Of a stretch of DNA of 64,000 nt, positions 1 through 8,838 are shown one piece after another. Under the pieces are notes generated by a model. The model was given only the letters and a program-made list of their open reading frames with translations, searched no databases and was not told the origin of the DNA. Positions within the stretch are counted from its first letter, which is position 1. Every line of letters starts with the position of its first letter. This DNA is from Mesostigma viride (taxonomy: Eukaryota; Streptophyta; Mesostigmatophyceae; Mesostigmatales; Mesostigmataceae). The stretch lies in the NCBI GenBank assembly GCA_009746045.1, contig RPFO01000080.1:11112290-11176289 (forward strand). Direction: 5' to 3'. The translations under genes and the position numbers were made by a program.

Positions 1-264
1 CACGGCAGCGGGTACTACGGCGGGGCGGAATCTGACAACGCCTACCCCGTGGCCATGTCCTTGTCCGACACGTCAAGCGATCCGTACGGTCCCGTACCCG
101 AACCTTCTTCGCCGGCCGCGGCCTCCGAAGACGCGCCACCCGAAGAGACGTCCGACGAACACGACACGAATCCGATCGGCGGCGACGACACGTCCACACC
201 CCCTCCTACGACGGACCCTCCCACTACCCCATCCAAGACCCCGGGGGGGCGGACCCACTCGTAA
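1..264 (+). CDS. N-terminal fragment of a large OTU-domain protein (5' end outside window)
   Basis: The frame is open from base 1, so the start lies to the left of the window; an internal ATG is at 49. The translation is low-complexity and acidic, rich in Pro, Ser, Thr and Asp/Glu, as expected of a disordered linker. The frame stops at 264, but a similar acidic Pro/Ser-rich translation continues without a stop in another frame from about 250. The switch coincides with a run of seven G at 243-249. I therefore read this as the first visible piece of one long gene that reaches 4756. No domain is recognisable in this part. Confidence 0.55.
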   Translation, partial: HGSGYYGGAESDNAYPVAMSLSDTSSDPYGPVPEPSSPAAASEDAPPEETSDEHDTNPIGGDDTSTPPPTTDPPTTPSKTPGGRTHS

Positions 265-2340
265 CCGGCTTCGGCGTATCCGCTCCGAATTCATCCAAGG
301 ACGAGGAAACCCCGAAAGAAGAAACCACAGGGGGCGAGCCGGTCGCCGTATCCGAACCCGTCGTACCCGCTCCTCCCTCCGTCGACGCCGAGGGACACCC
401 GAAATCACAAACAGTCGCGACCCCGGGTGGTAAGATGGTCGCATTTTCGGACGAACCGAAATCCTCGGACGAAACAGGGAATTTGATAGCCCCTCTGGAT
501 TCCGCGTTTGTACACGATGCAGTCAAGAACCCCGAGGATACGCCGAGTGTGCCGGAACCCGCTACAAACCACTCGTATTCCGATCTCATCCACCCCATCC
601 TTCCGTCGGACGGCGCCTCCCCGATCCTTCCCGCCGCGAGTTCGGAGCCCCTCCCTGTCAAGAAGAACGAGGTTCCTGTCGAACGGAAGTTCGAAGACGA
701 CGTCGATCTCTGGGTATCAAAAGGCGAAACGGAGTTGGAGTCGTTACATCAACGGATGGAAAACGCTCTGGACGAACTCGAACGCAAATACATGGAAAAG
801 ATTTCGGACAAAGAAAACTCCCGACTGACGGCAGAAGGAAAAGCCGCGGCAGCCATCGAGTTCATTCGCAGTTCGCAGAGGGATTTGACGTGGGGTGTCG
901 AATCCGCGAAGGAGATGTTTCCATTCCTCGTCGATAAGTTCGAAGCGACCGCCACACAAATCAAGCGCCTATCGGAAGACGGATTATCGCGTGTACGGAA
1001 CGCGTTTCTCGAGAGGTTTGATGACAAATTCGACTCGAAAAATTACGACGCGGAAACCGAAAAACGGGTTCAGGAGAAATATAAAACCATGCAGGCATAT
1101 CTGAAAAAGCGGATCAAGAACGAGATCGAGGAGACATCAGAAAACGCTGGTTCGGGAGCCATATTGTCGTCCGCCAAGTCGTACTACGAGAAGACCGGCG
1201 TCGATCTGCGAAAACTAATGGAGAAGAGAGTGGAAGCTCTGAAACGATTGGCGGAGGATGACCGCTTCTCGGCTGACGCGGCCCGCCAAAAAGTACGGGC
1301 GCAGCTCGAAAGGGACCTGAATTTCTTAAACCCGCCCGCCACCTCTGATGCAAAACCGAAAAGCGATGTCGTACCGCATGAGCAAACCGTCGTCGATGCG
1401 CCACCGTCTGATGCAAAACCGCCTCCGCCTCCGCCTCCTCTTCAGAACCAGAAACCGCCTTCGGCTCCTCCGAAGCCTCCGCCACCGAGACCCTCTTTGA
1501 AACCTACGGCACCGGGAGCTCCTCCGGTTCCTCCTTCGCAAGCAGTAACGAAACAAACGACCGACCGCTTTGGGATAATTAGACAAGGTACAAGGGTCGT
1601 CGGCGGCCCGGACATCGCCTGGCTGATGGATGCCGTCAACAACATGACCAAAGAGCAACTCGAAGACATCCGATGGGACATATACAGCAACTTACCTCCC
1701 CATCTCAAGTTGACCGACGAAGAGTGGGATGTCTATTGGGCGACCAAGAACAAACCGAAGAAAGACACAAGCGAAGTCCAAAACTCACTCAAGTCGGACG
1801 TTGAGACGAAGCAACGAACGCAGTCCGATCTCGAACGCTATGAACGAGCGGCATCGGGAGATCTGACCGCGCTAAACCCGAGCGAGAAACTGAAGAAAGA
1901 AGAATCAATCAATATAGGCCTGAACCTTCTATCGATCGCCAAACACTCGCCTCATAAATACCTCGACATGACCAAAACAATCGATCAAGCTAAGACAGAG
2001 CGCCTGGAGATTCTGCCATACAACGTGATATACAAACAAACCCTCGCACACCTCAAAGACATGGAAGGGTTGAACTACGCGGTCGACAAACTCGATCGCA
2101 CTACGAAAAGCATCGAAGAGGGCAGCGAGTACACAGACATCTTTCTGACTCCCGAATCGATGCTGGGTATCGCGAGTGCCCTGAAAGACGTGTTTAAAGA
2201 CAAAAACAGCCGCGAAAAACCTTCGAATTTGATTAACCAAGACAACAGTAAAAACCTCGAGCTCGCTCTAACCGGCATAAGGAACGAGCAGGTAAAGCGA
2301 CCGGAAATGCGCACAAAGATGTGGACGAAAATCCCCCCCC
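250..2340 (+). CDS. Central segment of the same large protein: coiled-coil and Pro-rich
   Basis: Open without a stop from about 250; as a stand-alone ORF it would run from ATG 435 to 2465. From about 690 to 1320 the translation is highly charged (Lys/Glu/Arg/Asp) with coiled-coil character. About 1420-1540 is a polyproline stretch, and a second helical charged region follows. The last residues before 2465 become Arg/Lys/Ser-rich noise, while good charged-helical sequence resumes in the frame that starts at 2321. The change of frame falls on a run of eight C at 2333-2340. No enzyme domain is seen here; it may be a scaffold or tether for the protease domain downstream. Whether the frame breaks are real or assembly errors cannot be settled from the sequence. 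Confidence 0.6.
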
Positions 2341-4756
2341 AAAACTCTCCAAAGACGAGTATGAAAAAATCAAACAAAATGTGGAGAAGGAGATTACGAT
2401 TGCCGCCATCCGGAAGCAGGCGTTGGAAAATGATGGGATCGTCAAAATCGAAGGAGAAGATGTGAAAGTGTTTCAAGATCCCCTGATTCTCCAACGCGCT
2501 ACAGAGTTGTTCAAACAGACACCCGCGGCACCCCAACCGACCGAGTCAGGCGGAGGGAATGGGCCTCCCAGGGTCCCCCCCCCCCCCCCCCGGCCAAAAA
2601 ACAGTACCTCCCCCACCTCCCCGGTCTACCCCCCCCCTACCAGCACTGACAAAACAGCCAGTTCACCGGGCCAGATCCAAGCACCTCCCCCCCCTCCCCC
2701 TCCTCCCCCCAGGCTTGTCAAGACGCCCCCCACCCAACCCGTCACTGACAAATCCCCGGCTAAATCCGCGTCCGAAATCCCCGTAGCCCCCCCCCCTCCG
2801 GATACCGTTCCTCCATCGCCTTTATTAGGGGAGGGGGGGAGCGCTACAGAACCCGCCGCGAAACCTTCGGAAAAGGAGGCATCGACAGCCAGACGCAAGC
2901 CAAAAACGGAGGCACAGTGGGAAGAAACTAAAAAGAAACAAGACAAACGAGCTATCGAGAACATGTTAACTTCTGCGCGCCAAGCCCTGGTTGAACAGGA
3001 AGTCCATGCCCAAGTCGCAAAGCTTATCAAAGAGAGAGGAGGAGACGCGTCCGACGTGCCAGAGGTTTATAAGAACATCGAGATTCCCACGACACGCGCC
3101 GACGTCAAGGATGACATTCGGAAGCAGACGGAAGCGTACCAGAAACGAAAAGCCGAAGAGGATGAAAAGATTAGGAAGGAAGCCGAGCTAGTGCGCAAGG
3201 AGCAAGAGAAGGCCAATGTCGCAGAAAAGGATGAAAAGAGCGCCACCGGTTTCCAAAAAATCTCCCTACAGCCAAGACAGAGCTTCGAGGTCGGCGAAGA
3301 GGTCGATCAGCCTAACGAGACAGCCAGAAAAATAGAACAAATGATACGCGAGGGCAAGTTCGGCGAGTCCTCAGACCTCAGGCTGCGTTTGATCCGCGGA
3401 GACGGACAAACCTTTTACGAGAACCAGGTGGTTCCCGAAGATGTGCGTCTTATGCCTTGGAACATTGCAAGACTCGCCCGTGCGGTAGGCACGGAAGCGG
3501 AACCGTTCCAAAAATTTGTAAATACAAATATCGCCTATAGCACGAAAGACCCCAAGGTCGCATCCCACATGAACATCAACAGAGTGGGCAGGGATGCCAT
3601 GAGATTGTATAACAACGCCGACGCCCACATCCCCGTACAGCGCGCGGTGCGCCGAAAACCGATGCCCCTGTACGTTTCTGCCCGCGGAAAGGCGTATGTC
3701 GTATGCCCGCACGCAGACGACACGGTCACGGTTCTGGATATAAACAAAAGATGCGAGTTGTTGGCGAGGTACAACGCGAGCGGCCGGGATATCTCGCCTG
3801 GATTGGACAAGTCTCACGCGGACCGGACAGGGGGTGTACTGATCAAGATCGGCCCTTCCAGGTTCGCGTATGTCGGCGCCAAGACGTACGAGTTCGCGAC
3901 GATCGGCCACCGCGATATCATCGACTTCTTCGCGGACGGAGGTCGCACTCCGCTCGCCGTCGACGAGGGCGGCACCGCGTACGACCTAAAAGACCTTCGC
4001 GCGTTCGACGTCCGTACGCTTGGTACCGCGGGTCGCGACGAGTATGTGCGGATGTACTCGGAGAGGCGCGCGGAAATTCCGGGTGTACGCTTTAATGGTA
4101 CTGATATGAAGGGGGACTCGGGTTCGTCGTACGGAATGCTGAACACGACGCGAAAGGATATACCGATCACGAACAGGGAGCACTTTGCCAAACAGTTCGT
4201 CCCGGTCCCGAACAGCGGCGGAGGCGACTGCTTCTACCTCGCGCTGGCTCAGGCGGATCATCTTATCAAAACCGGTCGCTCCATCCCGGACGACGATGCG
4301 CGCGAAGTCGCGCGAAAAATGCGCCGTACGATCGTGGACGGGTTTCCGCCGGAAGTGGAGGAGTACGTGGTTCAGCAGGAACGGTGGCAGAACGGGGACG
4401 CGCGCGAGCCGGCGGGCGAGATCTTGAGACGTTACCGATCCGCGCAGTCCCGCGAGGGGGAGTTCGCCGAGAGGCCCGAGATCCTAGCCGCCGCGGCCCT
4501 GTTGCGAAGACCGATCGTGGTTCATCGCGTGACGCCCGGGACGACGGTTGAGCACAGGGAGACGTTCGGGGGAGGCTCGCCTCCGGCGATCCATCTGATG
4601 TTCACGGGCCGAGCCGACAACGGGCATTTCCAGGCGCTTCGACGCGTGTCTCACGCCGCACGGTCCGCTTCCGTGTCCATGTTGGGCGAGGAAGGGGCGT
4701 ACGAGGACGACGAGGGCGACATGGAGTACGGGGCGGAAGATGGCGAATCTTTTTGA
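2321..4756 (+). CDS. OTU-type cysteine protease domain protein (C-terminal segment)
   Basis: This 811-residue frame probably completes the long gene that enters from the left. Order of parts: a short helical start, a polyproline region (about residues 75-190) encoded partly by long C runs, a charged coiled-coil region (about 200-330), a globular region (about 340-620), then an OTU fold. The OTU signature is a Gly-rich Asp-Cys-Phe-Tyr with the predicted nucleophile Cys637, and a Gly-His-Phe near the C terminus with the predicted general base His769. The spacing of about 130 residues suits the family. OTU proteases remove ubiquitin or ubiquitin-like chains and occur in several large DNA viruses. 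The protein ends in an acidic tail. Deubiquitination is inferred; specificity cannot be read from sequence. Confidence 0.75.
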   Translation: MDENPPPKLSKDEYEKIKQNVEKEITIAAIRKQALENDGIVKIEGEDVKVFQDPLILQRATELFKQTPAAPQPTESGGGNGPPRVPPPPPRPKNSTSPTSPVYPPPTSTDKTASSPGQIQAPPPPPPPPPRLVKTPPTQPVTDKSPAKSASEIPVAPPPPDTVPPSPLLGEGGSATEPAAKPSEKEASTARRKPKTEAQWEETKKKQDKRAIENMLTSARQALVEQEVHAQVAKLIKERGGDASDVPEVYKNIEIPTTRADVKDDIRKQTEAYQKRKAEEDEKIRKEAELVRKEQEKANVAEKDEKSATGFQKISLQPRQSFEVGEEVDQPNETARKIEQMIREGKFGESSDLRLRLIRGDGQTFYENQVVPEDVRLMPWNIARLARAVGTEAEPFQKFVNTNIAYSTKDPKVASHMNINRVGRDAMRLYNNADAHIPVQRAVRRKPMPLYVSARGKAYVVCPHADDTVTVLDINKRCELLARYNASGRDISPGLDKSHADRTGGVLIKIGPSRFAYVGAKTYEFATIGHRDIIDFFADGGRTPLAVDEGGTAYDLKDLRAFDVRTLGTAGRDEYVRMYSERRAEIPGVRFNGTDMKGDSGSSYGMLNTTRKDIPITNREHFAKQFVPVPNSGGGDCFYLALAQADHLIKTGRSIPDDDAREVARKMRRTIVDGFPPEVEEYVVQQERWQNGDAREPAGEILRRYRSAQSREGEFAERPEILAAAALLRRPIVVHRVTPGTTVEHRETFGGGSPPAIHLMFTGRADNGHFQALRRVSHAARSASVSMLGEEGAYEDDEGDMEYGAEDGESF

Positions 4757-4800
4757 CATCGCTCATCGTAATAATTCTGGTTGATACGGATATGCGACAC

Positions 4801-5466
4801 ATGAAGTGCGTCCGAAAGACGAAGACGGGCCGACATTGCAACAACGCGGCGAGGAAGGGGATGAAAACGTGTCATTGTCACGGCGCGGCTCAACGTAAAC
4901 CCCGCCGCAAACACCACCGCGCGCGCGCCCCTGGCGTAGACGGCGAGTCCGCACCAAAACGCATGCGCATCCACCTTCCGACCTTGGACGAAGTAAGGGC
5001 TGAAATAGCCCGAGACATTGCACAAAAGGAAGCGCAGAAGCCTAAGTCCCCATTCGACTTGAATGCTCTACCTAACGAAGCTCTCACGAACATCGTCAGC
5101 AGGTTGCCCCCATCGGACACGTCTAACCTCATGCAAGTGTCATCCAACATGGCAGAACGAGTTCCTAACTCCATGATGGACGCGGTAGACGCTCACGGAT
5201 TCCAACAACTTCACGATGTAGTAAATGCGCGTAATAACGAACAAACCGCGTTACAAGAATTAAATGAAGCTGACGAACTTTGTAGACAAGAACCAACCCG
5301 TTGTAATTACAATCTTGCACGAGACAAGTTTATCGCGCATCAAAACGCCGAAGTTGAGTACCTCCGACTGAAAAAACTCGCACAAGATACAATCCAGAAG
5401 GCGAGAATCGCCGGGCGTATTTTGGAAGAGAGGGAAAGGTCCCTGCGCCCTAATGTCCGACCGTAG
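4801..5466 (+). CDS. CCCH-knuckle protein with F-box-like domain
   Basis: I chose ATG 4801 (221 residues) because it places the Met directly before the first Cys of an N-terminal module shared with four other proteins in this block; an in-frame ATG exists upstream at 4753. The module is C-x9-C-x10-C-x2-H, likely to bind one zinc ion. A basic linker follows. From about residue 88 there is an F-box-like stretch (Leu-Pro-Asn-Glu, then an Ile/Val/Leu helix, Asn-Leu, a Val-Ser-Ser and an Asn-Met). F-box domains bind Skp1 and bring targets to SCF ubiquitin ligases. The rest is helical and unrecognised. It lies 44 bp after the OTU gene, so a ubiquitin-adding and a ubiquitin-removing candidate are neighbours. 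The F-box match is moderate. Confidence 0.6.
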   Translation: MKCVRKTKTGRHCNNAARKGMKTCHCHGAAQRKPRRKHHRARAPGVDGESAPKRMRIHLPTLDEVRAEIARDIAQKEAQKPKSPFDLNALPNEALTNIVSRLPPSDTSNLMQVSSNMAERVPNSMMDAVDAHGFQQLHDVVNARNNEQTALQELNEADELCRQEPTRCNYNLARDKFIAHQNAEVEYLRLKKLAQDTIQKARIAGRILEERERSLRPNVRP

Positions 5467-5558
5467 TTTTCGCGAGCGACTTTCGCTCCGGCCCAAGAAT
5501 TTCCAGAGATAACTCGTTGCTATCACTTTCTGCACGGTTTGAGACAGGAGTCGACACG

Positions 5559-6080
5559 TCAGACCATCTCCGCGCGTCGAGTGATCAGCCCGTCCTTGTA
5601 CACGTGCGTCCCGGTGCACACCTCTTCCGCCGCGCAAACCTTTTCGCGGTTCTGGCGGTCGAAAAGGTAGCATCGGTAGCTCACGAAGAACGCCCCCTTG
5701 GGAATCTCCGGGTCTAAGTATACCCGCAGGCCCGTAAACGTGCGCGGCTGGAGACACGGGACGATCGTCAAGCCCTCCGCGTCGAACTCCTCGTCCCCTA
5801 TGACGACGCGGATCTTCGCGTCGCTCCTTATTTCCTGGACCACGTCACATACCGGCCACTTGGGAGGACAATACACGAACCACCCGGACTCGTGGTCTAT
5901 CTCGAACGCGTCCAGGTAATTCACGACGTAGCGCGTCTCGGGCTCGAACGCGACACACTCGGTCCACCCCTCCCCCACCTCGGCGCGGGGGGGCGTTTCG
6001 ATGACGCGGACGGCGTCCTCGTGGAAGTGAGGACCCAGTTCGTACACGGGCAGACTGTCGATGAACTCCTCGATGTCCAT
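5559..6080 (-). CDS. Hypothetical acidic protein, 173 aa
   Basis: A clean minus-strand frame between two plus-strand genes: convergent with the F-box-like gene (93 bp between the stops) and divergent from the gene at 6191. The ATG at 6080 is the only sensible start. The product is acidic, rich in Glu, Asp, Val, Tyr and Phe, with a mainly beta-strand character and five Cys scattered from the middle to near the C terminus. There is no signal peptide or membrane segment. I do not recognise a family. The reading is supported by consistent amino-acid composition over the full length, which the opposing frames lack. Confidence 0.6.
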   Translation of the reverse strand: MDIEEFIDSLPVYELGPHFHEDAVRVIETPPRAEVGEGWTECVAFEPETRYVVNYLDAFEIDHESGWFVYCPPKWPVCDVVQEIRSDAKIRVVIGDEEFDAEGLTIVPCLQPRTFTGLRVYLDPEIPKGAFFVSYRCYLFDRQNREKVCAAEEVCTGTHVYKDGLITRRAEMV

Positions 6081-6190
6081 GTCGTCCCTTCCTCTCTTCG
6101 AAAATCGGCGGCCCTCCGCGAACGAGCGTCAAAATTAAACTTAAAGACCCTTTGGATGTTTTTTTTAATATGTTGATTAATATATTCAGG
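6081..6190. promoter_or_regulatory. AT-rich divergent intergenic promoter
   Basis: This 110-bp gap separates two divergent starts (6080 minus, 6191 plus). It falls sharply to AT-rich sequence with a T8 tract and TAATATGTT / TTAATATATT stretches just before ATG 6191, whereas the flanking coding DNA is GC-rich. Such short AT-rich promoters are common between genes of large DNA viruses. No specific box is assigned. Confidence 0.35.
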
Positions 6191-7036
6191 ATGGCGAAGG
6201 AATGCGGTCACAAAACGGCGTCAGGAGGGCACTGTAAGATCAAAGTGGCAGACCCCAGGCGAAAGAGATGTCGATTTCACGGCCACCATTCGGCTGCATC
6301 GCGGACGAAGCGAAAGGTTCATAAGGTGCGTATGAAAGGTTTCGATGAGTCTGGGAAAGAGGTAAGTGTTGACATCGGTTACTGGATGGACCATCCTAAT
6401 GCCGTTGTAACGGATGAGCGAGGTCGTCTAATACTCCCATCTAGGCTCAGCGGCATACCGCCGCCAGTAAGTAGCCCGAAATTTACGCCGTCAGTCGAGG
6501 AGGCCGTAATGGGTCGAGGAGAGCCTGTCCCTATGCAATTTCGTGGGAAAGTTAGGACAGTGAATTATGGTAGGGTACATCCATGGGGTCAGCCAGCTTC
6601 GGAATGGGGGCTTGATCAGGTGGGAAACAACACAGACGGCGTCGTCATGACCACCAATCCTGTGCTTGCGGATCCTAAAAGGTCCTTAAAGACGTTTCAA
6701 CAGCTAGCACAGGCAGAGAAGAATCCCGTTCCAAAGCGCGGGATTGACACGGAATCGATTTTCGAAGACCGAGCGCGCACGCTAGCCAGTGCTGTCGGAC
6801 ATTTCCAAATTGGGGGTCGACGAGAACCAAATATAATGTGGTTAGAAGATACCATGAAGGAAAAACGGAGGAAGGCGCCGCAGGTAGCGCTACCGGCGTT
6901 ATCGTTCCCGTCTGACGTAACGCCTATGAATACAAAACGGCGACGTCCAGTGGAAGGGGATCAAGATATAACGTCAGGGTGGAAATTTGATGAGGCGCCT
7001 CGGAACATGCAGGATGCGGAATGGGATGCGGAGTGA
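6191..7036 (+). CDS. CCCH-knuckle protein, unknown C-terminal region
   Basis: ATG 6191 (281 residues) puts Met-Ala-Lys-Glu directly before the N-terminal module C-x9-C-x11-C-x2-H, as in its four relatives in this block; an upstream in-frame ATG at 6152 lies in the AT-rich promoter and is less likely. After the knuckle comes a basic stretch, then about 200 residues without a recognisable domain, with several Pro-rich loops and a short Lys/Arg patch (about residues 255-262) that could be a nuclear localisation signal. The function is unknown. It may belong to a family of small zinc-binding adaptors with variable tails. Confidence 0.6.
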   Translation: MAKECGHKTASGGHCKIKVADPRRKRCRFHGHHSAASRTKRKVHKVRMKGFDESGKEVSVDIGYWMDHPNAVVTDERGRLILPSRLSGIPPPVSSPKFTPSVEEAVMGRGEPVPMQFRGKVRTVNYGRVHPWGQPASEWGLDQVGNNTDGVVMTTNPVLADPKRSLKTFQQLAQAEKNPVPKRGIDTESIFEDRARTLASAVGHFQIGGRREPNIMWLEDTMKEKRRKAPQVALPALSFPSDVTPMNTKRRRPVEGDQDITSGWKFDEAPRNMQDAEWDAE

Positions 7037-7068
7037 TCGTGTTTTGTACGGCCCTCCGCGACCGAGCG

Positions 7069-7542
7069 TCAGATCGTCACGGTTCCGTTCGCGAACTCGA
7101 CGGAGGCCGGGACGCAACGCGGCTCGGAAATGAAACTGTACGAACCGGCGCTCGTCAAGACGTGTATCGCGGCGTGAAAAACGTCGCTTTTGTGGGAGAG
7201 TCGCAATATCCAATACGAAGCCCCGGAATACATCACCGACCAGAACATGAACAGGACTCTCCACGTCCACACCTCGCACACCGCGGCACACCACAAAGCG
7301 TACAACACCATGTAGTGCGCCACCGCGATATCCACCCCTCTGGCCACCGGATGATACGTGGAGTGGTTCACTTGCGACATGACGACGAGGGCTGCCATCC
7401 CGTACCGCATCACGAGGGTGTGCTGTATTCTCCAGGCCTCCGCGAGCGGGGCGAGATACAGCAAGGAAGTGTAATTCAGCAGCTTCATCGTATCTAAGCG
7501 GCCACACCTTTTCGGTTCGCTCGTGACCGAACGAACCTTCAC
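7069..7542 (-). CDS. Multi-pass membrane protein, possibly CREST/ceramidase-like
   Basis: The minus-strand frame is 157 residues; an internal Met at 7488 (codon 19) is a credible alternative start because it directly precedes the first hydrophobic segment and leaves a normal promoter gap. About four hydrophobic segments are visible. Two motifs recall the CREST superfamily (alkaline ceramidase, Per1, HlyIII/PAQR): Ser-Thr-Tyr-His followed eight residues later by Asp, and near the C terminus His-Ala-x-x-His leading into Thr-Ser-Ala-Gly-Ser-Tyr. In that family such Ser, His and Asp residues form a metal site for lipid hydrolysis. The protein is shorter than typical seven-helix members, so the assignment is tentative. 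It is convergent with the gene at 6191 (32 bp between stops). Confidence 0.5.
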   Translation of the reverse strand: MKVRSVTSEPKRCGRLDTMKLLNYTSLLYLAPLAEAWRIQHTLVMRYGMAALVVMSQVNHSTYHPVARGVDIAVAHYMVLYALWCAAVCEVWTWRVLFMFWSVMYSGASYWILRLSHKSDVFHAAIHVLTSAGSYSFISEPRCVPASVEFANGTVTI

Positions 7543-7580
7543 ATTTCACAAAATTTCTTGCGCGTTTAGTATGATCACGG

Positions 7581-8174
7581 ATGAAGTGCGGCAAGATCAC
7601 GAGCACGACGCGCAAGAGGTGCGAGAACGCGGTTTCGACGAGAGGCGGCTGCCACTTGCACAGGACAGGACAAAGTACGAAACGAAGGCCGAGGGGTCAC
7701 CGCGCGAGAGAATGCCTCGCGTGGCGTAAAGATCCCACGTTCGAAGATCTACGAAATGCCGAAGAATACGCGCTAATGCTGGCGAATAACGCAAATATCA
7801 CAAAACTCCAACAATCGAATAATGAAGCCTTGTCATCTGGACTTCCTGGATTCCGCGACGGAATTTTAGAACGCAGGAAGGACATGTTCAATATTCAGCG
7901 GGAACGAGAGGGTAACAACATTCGAAAAGCCTTGTTGAATACGGAAGGCATCCGTGACTTTGTGTGGGACGGGCTGGGAGCGGACTCGCCTCCATCGCTG
8001 CCAACGCCGGAAGTATTGGGATCCTTCAAACCGATGGACCTTGACTTGGTGAACCCCCTCGACCTCGTAAATCACGAAGAGGTCGTCAACCAGCGACGGG
8101 TGCGACGTCGGCGCGGATCTCACGGCGCGCGTGCCAAGACGACGCGCGGCGGCCGTGGCAAGAGGAGATCCTGA
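7581..8174 (+). CDS. CCCH-knuckle protein, 197 aa
   Basis: It starts Met-Lys-Cys with the module C-x10-C-x9-C-x2-H, the third copy of this N-terminal signature in the block. A basic linker follows, then a helical middle (about residues 55-115) rich in Asn, Leu, Glu and Arg, an acidic Pro-containing section and a strongly basic Arg/Gly/Lys tail that could bind nucleic acid or serve as a nuclear signal. It lies head-to-head with the membrane-protein gene, only 38 bp from that gene's outer ATG (92 bp from its inner ATG), and 35 bp before the next knuckle gene. No known domain is recognised beyond the knuckle. Confidence 0.6.
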   Translation: MKCGKITSTTRKRCENAVSTRGGCHLHRTGQSTKRRPRGHRARECLAWRKDPTFEDLRNAEEYALMLANNANITKLQQSNNEALSSGLPGFRDGILERRKDMFNIQREREGNNIRKALLNTEGIRDFVWDGLGADSPPSLPTPEVLGSFKPMDLDLVNPLDLVNHEEVVNQRRVRRRRGSHGARAKTTRGGRGKRRS

Positions 8175-8209
8175 CCGGTATTTTCGAAGCGAATTGTGTA
8201 AGCGCGGCA

Positions 8210-8716
8210 ATGAAGTGCGGAAAGAAGACGGCGAAAGGCGGGAAATGCGCGATCGACGTGAAGAAGGGGAGCGAGTGTCGGTTTCACGGGAAACCGAAAC
8301 ACCGCGGGGGAAGCGCGAAGACGAAACGGCGGCGCGTTATTCGACACGTGGCGCGGGGCAGCAAGACTGGGCAAAGTGACTCCCGCCAAACTCCCGCGAA
8401 TATATCGTTTTCAAACGGACTCTCCGCCGACTCCTTTCGAACAGTCCCTTTGTCTGGAACCCAGCAGGGCCCTGTGGGGGCGGTTGATTTCATCCCTGAA
8501 CCTCCTGGGCAAATACAACCTCCTCAAGCTTCGGCGGGGCGCTCGTCGAGCGCTCGACGACGATCCGTCCAGCGCGGGAACGGTCCGGACGGCGAGGCGA
8601 CCGTCCCTATTCACCATTTGAACAGGCCGCCGAGGAGCGGAGGGTTCTATCCGCGACCGAACGACCCGGAATTGGACGACACCGCGACCTCTAGTTATAC
8701 TCCCCTTCCCCAATAG
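8210..8716 (+). CDS. CCCH-knuckle protein, 168 aa
   Basis: It starts Met-Lys-Cys-Gly-Lys-Lys-Thr with the module C-x9-C-x9-C-x2-H, closest in wording to the copies at 6191 and 7581, which suggests tandem duplication. After the knuckle comes a Lys/Arg-rich segment, then a disordered Pro/Ser/Gly/Arg-rich tail to residue 168. No other domain is seen. It lies in the same direction as the gene at 7581 with a 35-bp gap, so the two may share transcription. Confidence 0.55.
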   Translation: MKCGKKTAKGGKCAIDVKKGSECRFHGKPKHRGGSAKTKRRRVIRHVARGSKTGQSDSRQTPANISFSNGLSADSFRTVPLSGTQQGPVGAVDFIPEPPGQIQPPQASAGRSSSARRRSVQRGNGPDGEATVPIHHLNRPPRSGGFYPRPNDPELDDTATSSYTPLPQ

Positions 8717-8741
8717 GCGTTTTTCAATTAATATCGCGCGG

Positions 8742-8747
8742 TATAAA
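8742..8747 (+). promoter_or_regulatory. TATA-box-like element
   Basis: TATAAA lies 92 bp before ATG 8839 in an AT-richer gap after the preceding stop. Position and context suit a core promoter for the membrane-protein gene. Confidence 0.4.
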
Positions 8748-8838
8748 CAAGTGAGCCATCGCGAAACGGCGTTGACGTGGCGTTTCGAGTCGCTATCGTT
8801 TTGAAAATTAGTCACCGTTTCATGTATCGTATCTCATC

